Position numbers and translations under genes: made by a program. Under the pieces are notes generated by a model. The model was given only the letters and a program-made list of their open reading frames with translations, was not told the origin of the DNA and ran no database searches. A DNA stretch of 64,000 bases from Sphaerothrix epifaneia (GTDB lineage: Bacteria; Cyanobacteriota; Cyanobacteriia; Phormidesmidales; Phormidesmidaceae): NCBI RefSeq assembly GCF_042788235.1, contig NZ_JBHZOL010000088.1, positions 1-64,000 of the forward strand, read 5' to 3'. Shown in pieces: positions 17,797-28,055 of the stretch (position 1 is its first letter; each line of letters starts with the position of its first letter).

Positions 17797-17909
17797 GCTA
17801 AAGGTAGAGGGCTGAGAAGGGCAGAAAGCTGAGGGCAGAATGTAGAAGGAAAGCTTTGCTGTCAGCGGCTTTCAGTGATTGAAGGGTTGCTGGGGACTAC
17901 CGCAATAGA
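17797..17909 (+). repeat. Copy 3 of dispersed intergenic repeat
   Basis: Shares GCTGAGGGCAG, AGAAGGAAAGCTTT, TCAGCGGCTTTCAG and the end GGGGACTACCGCAATAG with other copies. It fills a third of the 356-bp gap 17784-18139; in the rest of that gap I see nothing recognisable. Confidence 0.6.
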
Positions 17910-18139
17910 TGGCTGCAAAAGCCGCTGATAAGACAGGCTATATGGCCTCTTGGCAATGGGCAGAGGTTTTTAGTGGGGAATTGTTTTCGCAGCTTGTTCA
18001 GCCGCCATAGCCGTTGATTTTGGTCAGTTTTGACTTAGCGCTGTTTTGCTGGGGTCGTCAACCCAAGCAAGACACAGATTGGAATAGGTCGTTAAGCTGA
18101 GGGAGAAAGCCGCCCTTTGTTGTTCTTACCGCCTCGGTT

Positions 18140-20353
18140 ATGCAATTTTTCTCCAATCGCCCCGCCAAGCCGCCTGAAACTGTGCCTGCCAATAGTGAAG
18201 GCTTGGGTACCTTTGGCGGCGTCTATACCCCGTCTATTTTGACCATCTTGGGCGTGATTATGTATCTGCGCTTTGGTTGGGTGGTGGGCAATGTGGGGTT
18301 GCTAGGTTCATTGCTCATTGTGACGCTCTCTACTGCCATTACGCTGCTGACGGCTCTTTCTATTTCGGCGATCGCGACTGACCGGGTCGTCCGGGTGGGG
18401 GGAGCCTATTACATGATTAGCCGCTCTTTGGGCATTGAAACGGGCGGGGCTGTGGGCATTCCGCTCTATTTTGCTCAAGCTCTATCGGTAGCGCTTTATA
18501 CCATTGGTTTTGCAGAGAGCGTCATTGGCGCTTTTAGCCAGCTCAATCAGTTTTATGTGGCTCTGATCACTACGGTTGGGGTAGCGGCTCTAGCGCTGGT
18601 TTCGGCGAAATTTGCTATTCGGGCGCAGTACTTTATTATGGCGGCGATCGCCCTTTCGCTGATTTCTCTGCTGCTGGGTCAACCGTTAGAACCCACCCGA
18701 ATTGAAATGTGGGGTACCCCCGGCGGTGAGTCGTTTTGGCAGGTGTTTGCGGTTTTCTTTCCGGCGGTTACGGGCATCATGGCGGGTGTCAACATGTCTG
18801 GCGATTTGCGCAATCCCATTCGCGCTATTCCGATGGGGACATTGGCCGCAGTTGGGACGGGCTACGTCATCTATATGGGATTGCCGCTGATTTTAGCAAC
18901 GCGGGTGGATGCCTCTACGCTGGTGAGCGATCCGCTGATTATGCAGCAAATCTCGCTTTGGGGGCCAGCTATTTTTTTGGGGGTGTGGGGTTCGACTTTA
19001 TCCAGTGCGTTGGGCAGCATTTTGGGGGCACCTCGGATTTTGCAAGCCCTGGCGCGAGACGGGGTTTTGCCGCAGTGGATGTCATTTTTAGGCAAAGGCA
19101 GCGGTGCTGAAGATGAACCGCGCTTGGGCACAGCCGTAACGCTGGTGGTGGTGATTGCGGCGGTGTGTATTGGCGACCTCAACCTGATTGCCCCGGTTTT
19201 GACCATGTTTTTCTTAACCACTTACCTGGTTTTAAACGTTTCGGCAGGGATTGAAGGCTTTTTGAATAGCCCTTCGTTTCGACCCTTGTTTCGGGTGCAC
19301 TGGTCGCTGTCGCTGCTGGGAGCGATTGGCTGTCTGGCGGCTATGCTTTTGATCAACCCCGTCGCTACGCTGGTGGCAGGGCTGATTGTGCTGGGTTTTT
19401 ACCTCTGGTTAGAGCGGCGCGAATTGAGCGTTACCTGGGGCGATGTTCGCCAGGGCGTTTGGATGATGCTGTTGCGGACTAGCTTGTTTCAGCTCAGCCA
19501 GCGGAGCCAGACGGATGCTAAAAACTGGCGTCCGCACTTTTTGGTGTTGTCGGGGGCTTTGCCGCGTCGTTGGGGGTTGGTAGAGCTAGCCAATGCGCTC
19601 AATCACAATCGCGGTTTGTTTACGGTGGCCAGTATTTTACCCACGGGTTCGCGCGATTTGCCCCGGCAAGAAAAGCTAGAAGAAACCATTCGCGACAATA
19701 TGCAAGCGCGCGGTATTCAAGCGCTAGTGCGGCTGCTAACAGCCCCTGATCCGTTTGAAGGGGCGAGGCGTCTGGTGGAAATCTACGGCTTGGGGCCAAT
19801 GGTGCCGGATACGGTGTTGCTGGGGAACAACGAAGAACTTAGTAGCCGCGATCGCTATTGCTGGCTGATTGACCAACTGCACCAGGCCGAGCGTAACGTC
19901 TTGATTTTTCGAGATGCGCCCGCAATGCCTCCCAATCGTCACCGCAAAATTGATGTTTGGTGGGGCGGTCTACATGCCAATGGAGGGTTGATGCTGCTGC
20001 TGGCCGATTTACTTCGCGCCAATATTGATTGGCGTGGGGCTACCCTTTGCCTCAAGCTGATGGTTGAAGATGCCGCCGCCGCGGCAACGGCAGCCGCTAA
20101 CTTAGCTCACTTAATGCAAACGTTGCGCATTGGTGCGGTGCCAGAAGTCTTGGTTATGGATGGCCGCTCGTTTGCTGAGATTGTGCAGGCTTCGTCGCAG
20201 CACGCCGATATGGTGTTTTTGGGCATGGCGACACCGGGGCCAGACTTTGGCAATTACTACGCCAAGCTGCAACTGCGCACGCAGAACTTACCGCCGACGG
20301 TTTTTGTCTTGGCTTCGCCTAGTTTCTCGTTTGCCGAAGTGCTGATGGAGTAA
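18140..20353 (+). CDS. Cation-chloride cotransporter (SLC12/APC superfamily)
   Basis: Inner-membrane carrier of the Na-K-Cl cotransporter type. A 12-helix domain occupies about residues 25-460, opening with GTFGGVYTPSILTILGVIMYLRFGWVVG (cited in part: GVIMYLRFGWVVG), the family's first helix, then GGAYYMISRSLG and FFPAVTGIMAGVNMSGDL. The cytosolic C-terminal half (about 470-737) resembles SLC12 regulatory domains (PHFLVLSGALP, ADMVFLGMATPG). The 737 residues appear complete. The transported ions cannot be deduced. Monocistronic. Confidence 0.85.
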   Translation: MQFFSNRPAKPPETVPANSEGLGTFGGVYTPSILTILGVIMYLRFGWVVGNVGLLGSLLIVTLSTAITLLTALSISAIATDRVVRVGGAYYMISRSLGIETGGAVGIPLYFAQALSVALYTIGFAESVIGAFSQLNQFYVALITTVGVAALALVSAKFAIRAQYFIMAAIALSLISLLLGQPLEPTRIEMWGTPGGESFWQVFAVFFPAVTGIMAGVNMSGDLRNPIRAIPMGTLAAVGTGYVIYMGLPLILATRVDASTLVSDPLIMQQISLWGPAIFLGVWGSTLSSALGSILGAPRILQALARDGVLPQWMSFLGKGSGAEDEPRLGTAVTLVVVIAAVCIGDLNLIAPVLTMFFLTTYLVLNVSAGIEGFLNSPSFRPLFRVHWSLSLLGAIGCLAAMLLINPVATLVAGLIVLGFYLWLERRELSVTWGDVRQGVWMMLLRTSLFQLSQRSQTDAKNWRPHFLVLSGALPRRWGLVELANALNHNRGLFTVASILPTGSRDLPRQEKLEETIRDNMQARGIQALVRLLTAPDPFEGARRLVEIYGLGPMVPDTVLLGNNEELSSRDRYCWLIDQLHQAERNVLIFRDAPAMPPNRHRKIDVWWGGLHANGGLMLLLADLLRANIDWRGATLCLKLMVEDAAAAATAAANLAHLMQTLRIGAVPEVLVMDGRSFAEIVQASSQHADMVFLGMATPGPDFGNYYAKLQLRTQNLPPTVFVLASPSFSFAEVLME

Positions 20354-20415
20354 GCGCCGTTCCTCCCTTAGCCGAGCGATGGCATAATAGTGCGTCTGAC
20401 TTCTAACTGTGTTTT

Positions 20416-21471
20416 ATGTCATCTCCTCGTTCGTTCACCTCAGATTTAACCGCCAACGGACAAGATTCGCTCACAGATTTGAGCTTTCAGCTACCCGATC
20501 CGGCAGATGAACACATTTCAGAACCGGAGTTTTTACAGCAAATTGAGCAAGCCTGGCAGGTTTGCGATCGCTTTGATTTGCAAACCGATATCTGGCGGGG
20601 TCGAATTTTGAGGACGGTGCGCGATCGCGAAAAACGCGGCGGCGAAGGACGCGGCACTGGATTTTTGAACTGGCTAAAAGACCGGGAAATCAGCAAAAGC
20701 CAAGCCTACAGCCTGATTGAGCTAGCCGATAGTGCCGATACGCTGCTAGCGGAGGGGCTGCTCGAACCCGAAAGCGTCAATCAGTTTAGCAAGCGGGCTT
20801 TTGTCGAAACGGCGCAGGCCGCCCCGGAAGTGCAGCAGTTAGTCAGTGAAGCGGCGCGGCGCGGTGATGCCATTACCCGGCGAGAAGTCCGACAGCTTTC
20901 TGACGAATGGACGGCCATGACCTCAGACCTGTTGCCCCCGGAAATTAAAGAAAAAGCGGCTAATGACACAATTCCGACGCGCTATCTGGCTCCTCTGGTG
21001 CGCGAAATGGAAAAACTGCCCGAATCGCATCAAGATACGCTACGGACTGAAGTGGCGCTCAATCCTGACGTCGATACGCTCAAGCAGGTCACCGCCGAAG
21101 CCCGCTATTTGTCTAAATATCTGGCGGCAGCAGTGCAGGTGCAGGCGCTCAATCGCGATGACCTCAACCTGGAGCAGGCGTTAGAAGAAGCGTTGCGGGT
21201 CGGTTGTCTGAATGCGACGGCTGATTTGGTAAACCAGGCGGCTCAGCTAGAGCAGGCAGTGGCTAAGCTTTATACGGCGTGGCAGCGTCTGAAAAAGCTA
21301 GCCGATCGAGTCTATGTAGATAGCGGTGCCAGTACGCCCCATCTGCGATCGCTGCTAGATTGTCTCGGCCCGCTGAGCAGCGAAATTATTGAAATTCAGC
21401 TGGGAGAAGCTGAGAGTTCGTTCTCGCGCACAATTCGGCTGCGGCTGCTCTCGACCGATGCTGAAGCCTGA
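20416..21471 (+). CDS. Conserved protein of unknown function, possible DNA-binding
   Basis: 351 residues, soluble, mainly helical. A segment at about 80-100 (FLNWLKDREISKSQAYSLIELAD) has the look of a helix-turn-helix as in plasmid partition or KilA-type proteins, and RGDAITRREVRQLSDEW follows at about 142-158. The middle (210-300) is rich in Leu and Ala and could be a coiled coil. No catalytic motif was found. It stands alone, 62 bp behind the cotransporter and convergent with the endonuclease V gene. Confidence 0.6.
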   Translation: MSSPRSFTSDLTANGQDSLTDLSFQLPDPADEHISEPEFLQQIEQAWQVCDRFDLQTDIWRGRILRTVRDREKRGGEGRGTGFLNWLKDREISKSQAYSLIELADSADTLLAEGLLEPESVNQFSKRAFVETAQAAPEVQQLVSEAARRGDAITRREVRQLSDEWTAMTSDLLPPEIKEKAANDTIPTRYLAPLVREMEKLPESHQDTLRTEVALNPDVDTLKQVTAEARYLSKYLAAAVQVQALNRDDLNLEQALEEALRVGCLNATADLVNQAAQLEQAVAKLYTAWQRLKKLADRVYVDSGASTPHLRSLLDCLGPLSSEIIEIQLGEAESSFSRTIRLRLLSTDAEA

Positions 21472-21520
21472 GGGTGGGCAACGTCGGCTTAGCCAGCAAG
21501 GGCTGACGCTGTAGGCTAAG

Positions 21521-22243
21521 TTAGCCAAATAAGTTCATTTGCTGATTGTTATGGCAGGGCGGTGGCGACTGGGGGCCGCTGCGGCGGTTTGAGGCTAGCT
21601 TGTCAGCCCAGCGGGTTGTCTCTGGCAGGCGATATTTAGGCGTACATTGCAACACATAGGCGATCGCGGTTTCTAAGCTAATACGATGACCGCTAGAAAT
21701 ATAGAGCGGCTGCGTATTCGTGCGGCTGCGTAAGACAGCACCAATGGTTTCGTTTCTGTCATGCAACGGAACCCAACTGCCTTTTTCAGGCGGTAGTTCA
21801 GCGTGTGTGCCTGTAAGCCGTGACTTAGCCACGCCAATGCTGGGTAAATCAACCAGCAACCCCAAATGAGCCGCAATACCGAGCCGCCGGGGATGGGCAA
21901 TGCCTTGGCCGTCACACAGCAGCAAATCGGGCTGGGTTTGCAGTTGGCTTAGGGCTACCAGAATGGCGGGAACTTCTCGAAACGACAATAGCCCCGGAAT
22001 ATAGGGAAAGGTGGTCGGCTGATAGGCGATTTGAGATTCTACCAGTTGCAACGCGGGAAAGCTCAGCACCGCTACGGCAGCGCGGGTAACGGTTCCCGCT
22101 TCGGTAAAGCCAACATCCACCCCAGCGACCGTATGAACCGAGCCTAGGCGATCGCTGGTTTCAATTTGCGATCGCAGCTTTTGTTGCAGCGCGATCGCCG
22201 CTTGCGGCGTGGTCGGCCAATCGGGGGGGAGACTTAGCTTCAT
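21521..22243 (-). CDS. nfi: Endonuclease V
   Basis: Deoxyinosine 3'-endonuclease that starts repair of deaminated adenine. The metal-binding residues are visible: D43 (VAGVDVGF), E90 (YIPGLLSFREVP) and D111 (LLCDGQGIAHPRR), followed by PSIGVAKSRL and the C-terminal SSGHRISLETA. Its 240 residues include a short Gln/Pro-rich tail beyond the usual end. The ATG is at 22243. Monocistronic. Confidence 0.93.
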   Translation of the reverse strand: MKLSLPPDWPTTPQAAIALQQKLRSQIETSDRLGSVHTVAGVDVGFTEAGTVTRAAVAVLSFPALQLVESQIAYQPTTFPYIPGLLSFREVPAILVALSQLQTQPDLLLCDGQGIAHPRRLGIAAHLGLLVDLPSIGVAKSRLTGTHAELPPEKGSWVPLHDRNETIGAVLRSRTNTQPLYISSGHRISLETAIAYVLQCTPKYRLPETTRWADKLASNRRSGPQSPPPCHNNQQMNLFG

Positions 22244-22442
22244 AATTAAGAAAGGGACAGACGAACTAGCTGCGATTAAAGAGAGCAGACTAGCCCCGTC
22301 ATCACCGGCTTAGACGCTTGAGGACTGTTTTTATTGTGGCGCTACAGCTTGAGAAAAACAAAGTCCGGTTGAGGTCAGCGGAAGCAGGTGTTTAAGCTAG
22401 GAAATAGAGATGCTTGATTGTTGGTAAAGTCGAAGGCGATTT

Positions 22443-25241
22443 GTGAACAAAACTATTCAACTGCGTACCCGGCTGTTAACCGTGGCGCTGGTCGTATTTT
22501 TAGCCCTGCTGCTGCTATCGCGGACGCTGGTTCATTTTTTGACGGAGTCTTGGTGGTTTGCTGCTACTGGGTTTGCCGATGTTTTTTGGACGCGGATTAC
22601 CTGGCAGGTCGGCATTTGGCTCGTCACCTTTTTGGTTTACGGGCTGTTGCTCAGCATGAATTACTGGCTGGCTATGCGGCTGACGCGCGATCGCCCGTTT
22701 TATACCTATCCCAACCTCAACCTCCAGCCCTACGCCCAGGTTCTACCGCGCTATGTGGCTTACGGCGTGATTGTGCTGTTGACCCTCTCAGCCGCCAGCA
22801 GCAGCGTCTCTGCCTGGGAAACGATTCTGAAGCACCTGAATCCTACCGATTTTGATCAGAGCGACCCAATTTTTGGTCAAGATATTGGCTTCTATTTTTT
22901 CCATTTGCCCTTTTATGAGGTGTTGCAGCGGGGGCTATTGGGGCTGGTGGTGTGGTGTATGGTGCTTTCTATCGCCGTCTATGCGGCTAAAGGCGAAATT
23001 CGCCCAGAGCGCGGCTGGAAATATTTTTTAACTGGCGAAGCCAAAACCCATCTGTGCATTTTGCTGGCGATCGCGGCGTTGACAATTGCCTTTGGCTTTT
23101 GGCTCAAGCGCTATGAACTGCTGTACTCTGCTGGCGGCGTTGTCTTTGGCGCTGGTTACACCGATGTTCATGCCCGCCTCCATGCCTATTGGCTTATGGG
23201 GTTTGTCACAGTGGCGATCGCCATTTTGTTTTTAGTTTCGCTGGGGCGTAGCGGCTTTTCGCTGCCGACGGTGGGTATTGCCTTTTATCTAGGGGTGTTG
23301 CTGCTGGTGAATGGGGTTTATCCCTGGTTTCAGCAAAAATTTGTGGTTGAACCCAACGAATTGGAAAAAGAGCGACCCTATATCGAAAACAATATTCAGT
23401 TTACGCGGGCAGCCTACGACCTCGACCAGGTACAAACTGAAGATTTTCCGGCTGAAGCCAGTCTCGATCGCACCGATTTAGCCAACAATCAATCGACCCT
23501 CGACAACATTCGCCTGTGGGACTATCGCCCTCTGCTGAGTACCTATAAACAGCTTCAAGAAATTCGCCTTTACTATTTGTTCAACGATGTTGATATTGAC
23601 CGCTATACCCTAGATGGCGACTACCGCCAGGTGATGCTAGCCGCCCGCGAACTGACATTTGAAGAAGTGCCTGCCCAGGCTCAAACCTGGGTCAATCAGC
23701 GGCTGAAATATACGCATGGCTACGGGCTGGTGATGAGTCCGGTCAATCAGGTAACGCCTAACGGCTTACCGGAGCTGTTTATTCGAGATATTCCACCAGA
23801 GTCCACCGTTGATTTAACAGTAGACCAATCCAGCATTTACTACGGTGAAGAAACAGACACCTACATTTTTACTGGCACCAGTACCTCAGAGTTTGACTAT
23901 CCGCTAGGGGATGAAAACGCCTTCACTCAGTATCAAGGGTTGGGGGGGGTGCCGATGGGGTCTTGGGGCCGACGGCTGGCCTATGCCTTTGACTTTAGCA
24001 GTTTCAAAATTCTCATTTCTAACTACTTTACGGCTGACTCGCGGGTTCACTATTACCGTCAAATTCTCAGCCGCGTGCGTCACATTGCCCCCTTTTTACA
24101 GTTCGACAGCGATCCTTACATTTCTGTGATTGATGGTCGGCTGCACTGGATTATCGACGCTTATACCATTAGCGATCGCTATCCCTATTCTGACCCACTA
24201 GCCCGCAACCTAGCGGGCAACGCGGTGATGTCTGACAACCTCAGACAAATTGCACAGCAAAACACTAACTACATGCGCGACGCCGTAAAGGTGGTGATTG
24301 ACGCCTATGACGGAACGCTGCAATTTTTTGTCGTCGATGAGCAAGATCCGGTGCTGGCGACGTACCGCAAAATTTTTCCCAACTTGTTTATTAGTCGCGA
24401 TCGCGTTCCGGCAACCGTCAAAGCTCATTTTCGCTACCCGCTTGATTACTTCCAGGCTCAGGCTCAAATGTACCAGGCCTATCACATGGCTAATTCGGAA
24501 GTTTTCTATAACCGGGAAGATCTCTGGCGATTTCCGCTACAGGTGTACGAAGACACCCAGGTACAGATGCAGCCTTACTACATCATCTTGCGGTTACCGG
24601 AGTCAGAACAGGAAGAATTTGTTTTGATTATTCCGTTTACGCCAGTAAATAAAGACAACATGGTGGCCTGGATGGCGGCGCGATCGGACGGTGACGAGTA
24701 CGGTCGGCTGCTGCTTTACGAGTTTCCCAAACAGGAATTAATCTATGGCCCTAGCCAGGTTGATGCCCGCATTGACCAAAATCCTGAAATTTCTCAACAG
24801 TTGACGCTCTGGAGCCAGGAGGGTTCGCGAGTGATTCGGGGTGACTTGCTGGTCATCCCCATTCAACAATCGCTGCTGTATGTTGAACCTGTTTATTTGC
24901 GGGCTGAACAGGGGGAATTGCCAGAGCTAAAGCGGGTCATTATTGCCTATGGGGATCAAACGGTGATGGCCAATAATCTGGCTGAGGCGCTGACGGCGGT
25001 GTTTGGAACGGCGACACCAGAAGCGATCGCGGCTGCACCCGCTGCAGATTCTGCGGTTACGCCCCGTCTAGATCCGCAGTTGATTCAAGCGGCGCTAGAA
25101 GCCTATCAACAAGGGCAAAGTGCTTTGCAGCAAGGCAACTGGCAACGCTACGGCGAAACTCAGCAAACGCTAGAGAATTTGCTCCAGCAGCTAAACCAGC
25201 AGGCCAGCGAACCCGCGGTGTCTGAAGGCAGCGTTCCCTAA
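22443..25241 (+). CDS. UPF0182 family membrane protein
   Basis: Large conserved membrane protein (COG1615) of unknown role. The N-terminal 300 residues hold about seven membrane helices, including VALVVFLALLLLSRTLVHFL; the rest is a long extracytoplasmic domain with the family motifs WDYRPLLSTYKQLQEIR, YTHGYGLVMSPVN and PIQQSLLYVEPVYL. The C-terminus is Gln/Ala-rich, probably coiled coil. The start is GTG at 22443. Its 932 residues are a normal length. Confidence 0.88.
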   Translation: MNKTIQLRTRLLTVALVVFLALLLLSRTLVHFLTESWWFAATGFADVFWTRITWQVGIWLVTFLVYGLLLSMNYWLAMRLTRDRPFYTYPNLNLQPYAQVLPRYVAYGVIVLLTLSAASSSVSAWETILKHLNPTDFDQSDPIFGQDIGFYFFHLPFYEVLQRGLLGLVVWCMVLSIAVYAAKGEIRPERGWKYFLTGEAKTHLCILLAIAALTIAFGFWLKRYELLYSAGGVVFGAGYTDVHARLHAYWLMGFVTVAIAILFLVSLGRSGFSLPTVGIAFYLGVLLLVNGVYPWFQQKFVVEPNELEKERPYIENNIQFTRAAYDLDQVQTEDFPAEASLDRTDLANNQSTLDNIRLWDYRPLLSTYKQLQEIRLYYLFNDVDIDRYTLDGDYRQVMLAARELTFEEVPAQAQTWVNQRLKYTHGYGLVMSPVNQVTPNGLPELFIRDIPPESTVDLTVDQSSIYYGEETDTYIFTGTSTSEFDYPLGDENAFTQYQGLGGVPMGSWGRRLAYAFDFSSFKILISNYFTADSRVHYYRQILSRVRHIAPFLQFDSDPYISVIDGRLHWIIDAYTISDRYPYSDPLARNLAGNAVMSDNLRQIAQQNTNYMRDAVKVVIDAYDGTLQFFVVDEQDPVLATYRKIFPNLFISRDRVPATVKAHFRYPLDYFQAQAQMYQAYHMANSEVFYNREDLWRFPLQVYEDTQVQMQPYYIILRLPESEQEEFVLIIPFTPVNKDNMVAWMAARSDGDEYGRLLLYEFPKQELIYGPSQVDARIDQNPEISQQLTLWSQEGSRVIRGDLLVIPIQQSLLYVEPVYLRAEQGELPELKRVIIAYGDQTVMANNLAEALTAVFGTATPEAIAAAPAADSAVTPRLDPQLIQAALEAYQQGQSALQQGNWQRYGETQQTLENLLQQLNQQASEPAVSEGSVP

Positions 25242-25247
25242 GCCAAA

Positions 25248-25745
25248 TTAACAATCTGATCCCGGTGGAGACGCCGCTTTGGGCGCAGCGGTATCAATGA
25301 CAATTTTGGCTTTAACGGAGTTGGCTAAAAAACAGCGGTGATGGGCGGCTTCATGCATTTGGGCAATTTGCTGGGCGCTGGGTTGCGCCTCGCCTGCAAA
25401 CGTGATTTGAGGTCGCAGGCGCACCTGGGTAATGGCGAGATGGCCCGCTGCATCTTTGGCCAGTTTGCCGCTAGCGCGATCGCAGTAGGTATCGACGACA
25501 AATTGGTGCTGGGCGGCGATCGCCAAAAACCAAAGCATGTGACAGCTAGCTAGCGAAGCGACAAAGGCTTCTTCTGGGTCAACACAGGCAGCATTGGTAT
25601 AAGCTGCTGGCACTACCTGCGGCGATGCCGAGGCCGCCACCGTCAGCCCGCCGTCAAACTGCCAGGTATGCTCGCGGCTGTAGCAATTGTCGATAAACTG
25701 GGCTTGTTGGCGCTGCCACTGCACCGTGGCTAGATGTTCAGACAT
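25248..25745 (-). CDS. OsmC/Ohr family protein
   Basis: Thiol-dependent peroxidase family that reduces organic hydroperoxides. 165 residues with the peroxidatic cysteine C68 in EEAFVASLASCHML and the resolving cysteine C138 in HHRCFLANSVK. The extra C54 lies close by. The ATG is at 25745. It is convergent with the UPF0182 gene, 6 bp between stops. The substrate may be peroxides or another small electrophile. Confidence 0.85.
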   Translation of the reverse strand: MSEHLATVQWQRQQAQFIDNCYSREHTWQFDGGLTVAASASPQVVPAAYTNAACVDPEEAFVASLASCHMLWFLAIAAQHQFVVDTYCDRASGKLAKDAAGHLAITQVRLRPQITFAGEAQPSAQQIAQMHEAAHHRCFLANSVKAKIVIDTAAPKAASPPGSDC

Positions 25746-25810
25746 GGTTAATCAATCTTTTTAATTAAAAAGTAAAGAAAGGCTGGGCTTGATGTATAAA
25801 CAAAGCAGGC

Positions 25811-25888
25811 AAACGGCAGCCTAAAAAGTTTTTTTGTAAAAGGCTGAAAGCCATTGAACTGTCTTGACCTTAGGGGCTACAGCGATCG
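25811..25888 (+). repeat. Copy 4 of dispersed intergenic repeat (short)
   Basis: Shares AAAGGCTGAAAGCC, ATTGAACTGTCTT, CCTTAGGGGCTAC and an AGCG end with copies 3 and 5. It lies between the OsmC and DUF202 genes. Confidence 0.5.
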
Positions 25889-25898
25889 CTATATTTGC

Positions 25899-26318
25899 TT
25901 ACTTCAACCGCAGCAAAATGACAAAAAAGGTAAACGCGCCAATCAGCAGCAGCGCCGCTGAAACTAACAAACTCAGCGATCGCCGGGGTAAGTAAACATA
26001 ATCGTTGCGCTGAATCAGTTTGAGTTCTCGCTGATGATCGAGCATAGCGGCCAGCATGGCAAACGTCCCTAGCGATACAAAGCAAAGCCCCACCAAACGC
26101 GACAGCCGTAAAGAAGCCCCAGCGATCGCAGGATCTACTGTGGTAACGAGCTGATCAATGCCAAAACCAAACGTAATTAAGGCTAAACAAGTCCGCATCC
26201 AGGCCATTAGGGTTCGTTCAGCCGCTGCCCGGTTGCGTGCTTTGGCCAGTTCGTTGTTGAGGTTGTGGCGTGAGGGCGGCTCGTACTTGGGGGGAAGCTG
26301 GGGCGATTTGCGGTTCAT
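25899..26318 (-). CDS. DUF202 (YidH-like) membrane protein
   Basis: 139 residues. A basic N-terminus precedes the family signature NELAKARNRAAAERTLMAWMRTCLALITFG, with three membrane helices at about 42-58, 80-98 and 114-136. Relatives in fungi are vacuolar transporter chaperone subunits, but bacterial function is unknown. It lies 32 bp behind the leftward HAD gene and is probably co-transcribed. Confidence 0.82.
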   Translation of the reverse strand: MNRKSPQLPPKYEPPSRHNLNNELAKARNRAAAERTLMAWMRTCLALITFGFGIDQLVTTVDPAIAGASLRLSRLVGLCFVSLGTFAMLAAMLDHQRELKLIQRNDYVYLPRRSLSLLVSAALLLIGAFTFFVILLRLK

Positions 26319-26350
26319 AAAACCTCCGGCAAGGGTTCACGGCAGGCACA

Positions 26351-26998
26351 CTACGGTTGAAAAGCAGGCAGCTCAAGCTGATTGGCAATGGGCAAAAGCT
26401 GGTCAGGCCGATCAATTAAAAAATCCGGACGTTTGGCTAAAAGTGCTTGATAAGAGTTAAAACCCCAAGTCACCGCGATCGCCGCAACCCCCACGGCATG
26501 AGCTGCCTCTACATCGCGCGTTTCATCGCCAATATACAGCGTGTTTGAGAGCAACAGATCGTATTGACGCACGATCCGCTGCAGCGCTCGTTGCTTACCA
26601 AACAAGCGGGTGCCTGTATGCACAAAACTAAACAACGTATCAATTTGATGATTTTGTAAAAACCGCTCAACATTGCCAGCAGTGTTAGAGGTCAAAATGC
26701 CGAGCTGATGGTCAGAGGCAAGCTGAGTTAGCACCGACAACATACCCGGAATTAAATCAATAGATCCAATTTCGCGATTTAGCTCAACGCTAAGCCGTCG
26801 CACAATAAACGGCAACTGCCACGGCGCTACTGAAACCTTTTGCAAAATCTGCTGCATATTCAAATCTTGCAGCACGGCTAGCTGCTCTGGCGTCGTTGGA
26901 CGATAGCCATAGCGAGGAGCCAGTTGATTAGTAATGCGAAAAACGGTTTCTAAGGTGTCGGCAATTGTGCCATCAAAGTCAAAAATTAAGGTGCTCAC
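26351..26998 (-). CDS. HAD-superfamily hydrolase, phosphoglycolate-phosphatase-like
   Basis: 215 residues with HAD motif I DFDGT (D7 and D9), motif II TSNT, and motif IV GDETRDVEAA. The four-helix cap (about 20-85) puts it in subfamily I with Gph-type phosphatases. The substrate could be phosphoglycolate or another small phosphate. It is upstream of the DUF202 gene on the same strand. Confidence 0.8.
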   Translation of the reverse strand: MSTLIFDFDGTIADTLETVFRITNQLAPRYGYRPTTPEQLAVLQDLNMQQILQKVSVAPWQLPFIVRRLSVELNREIGSIDLIPGMLSVLTQLASDHQLGILTSNTAGNVERFLQNHQIDTLFSFVHTGTRLFGKQRALQRIVRQYDLLLSNTLYIGDETRDVEAAHAVGVAAIAVTWGFNSYQALLAKRPDFLIDRPDQLLPIANQLELPAFQP

Positions 26999-27104
26999 GC
27001 AAGGGCTGTCAAAGAAGGCTACTCAACACATTAACAAGCTGCTGCCTCTGAGCTAAAAGGCTATCTCTAAAAGCCGCCTATCTCTTTAAAACCAGCAGCT
27101 ATGG

Positions 27105-28055
27105 TTAATTAAAGTTAACCCAAACTTCAAACTGACCAACAGGGGCAGTGTAGGTTGATTGGGTAAAATCTAAAACCTGAAAGCGTTTAGCCCCACTCAG
27201 CTCAGCTTGGCTGGCAAAAAAGTTTTCAATTAATGCTTTTAGTTGAAAAGCCGTTTCTCGATCGGCGGGGTTGAAGTAGCGAATACTGTCTTGGTAGCTG
27301 TTGTCACCCTGAATAAATTCGATCTCAGGTACGCTAACGGTAGCTGGCGTTTCAGATACGTTATCGGTTTGAATTGCGGCTTGTAAGCTAGCGGCTAGAT
27401 CGCGGTTCGGTTCGGTTTGATAAATGACTTGTAAATAGACAACGCTTGGTTGGGTTCTGGCCAACAACTGAGCGCTTTGCGTCGGCACCGGGGTTTCAGC
27501 CGCAGGCGTTGGCGAATTTTGGACGACAGCCACGTCTTCAGCCGCCGCCTGGGTTCTGGAGTCTTGACGCAGTTGATTTGCCCGCTGCCCGTGTCGTCTT
27601 TCTAAAATTTTGAAGGAAAGGCTTTTGAGCTTTTGTTCTTCCGGTACCTCTGAACCCAAGGAGTTGAGATAAATCTGCTCAGCAATTTCTGCCACTAAAA
27701 TGCAGCGTTCGTTGGTATCTACCGTGTCGTCTTTACCACAGCCTACTGAGCGATCGAGGGCTACAAGGGCTACATCTTGGCGTAGCTTGGTGTCAGGCTG
27801 GTTGCTAGCGAGGTCTTGAATTAAGCTTTGGGTAAAGCGTCCCGTCTCTAGGGAGGTGGTAATGCGATCGGTAATGATGAAAGGAATAATGCCGAGCAGC
27901 AGCGTCGGTAAAAATCCGCCAACAATACCGACAATATCCCAAATGTCTTTGGCCGCTGACTGATCGGTGTTGGCTTTAGCCGCGCGATCGCTAGTTTCAG
28001 TTGGCGGTTGAGGTGAGTGATTCGATACGGAAGTTTGAGCAGGGGGTTGAGTCAT
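27105..28055 (-). CDS. Membrane-anchored protein of unknown function
   Basis: 316 residues from the ATG at 28055, chosen because AGGAGG stands about 13 nt upstream; the frame is open 60 bp further. A Ser/Thr/Gln-rich start (1-35) precedes one hydrophobic segment (about 38-65, IVGIVGGFLPTLLLGIIPFI). The remainder is soluble, with two cysteines near CGKDDTVDTNERC (possible disulphide), a Pro/Thr linker and a C-terminal domain with YFNPADRE. It is not recognised. Monocistronic. Confidence 0.6.
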   Translation of the reverse strand: MTQPPAQTSVSNHSPQPPTETSDRAAKANTDQSAAKDIWDIVGIVGGFLPTLLLGIIPFIITDRITTSLETGRFTQSLIQDLASNQPDTKLRQDVALVALDRSVGCGKDDTVDTNERCILVAEIAEQIYLNSLGSEVPEEQKLKSLSFKILERRHGQRANQLRQDSRTQAAAEDVAVVQNSPTPAAETPVPTQSAQLLARTQPSVVYLQVIYQTEPNRDLAASLQAAIQTDNVSETPATVSVPEIEFIQGDNSYQDSIRYFNPADRETAFQLKALIENFFASQAELSGAKRFQVLDFTQSTYTAPVGQFEVWVNFN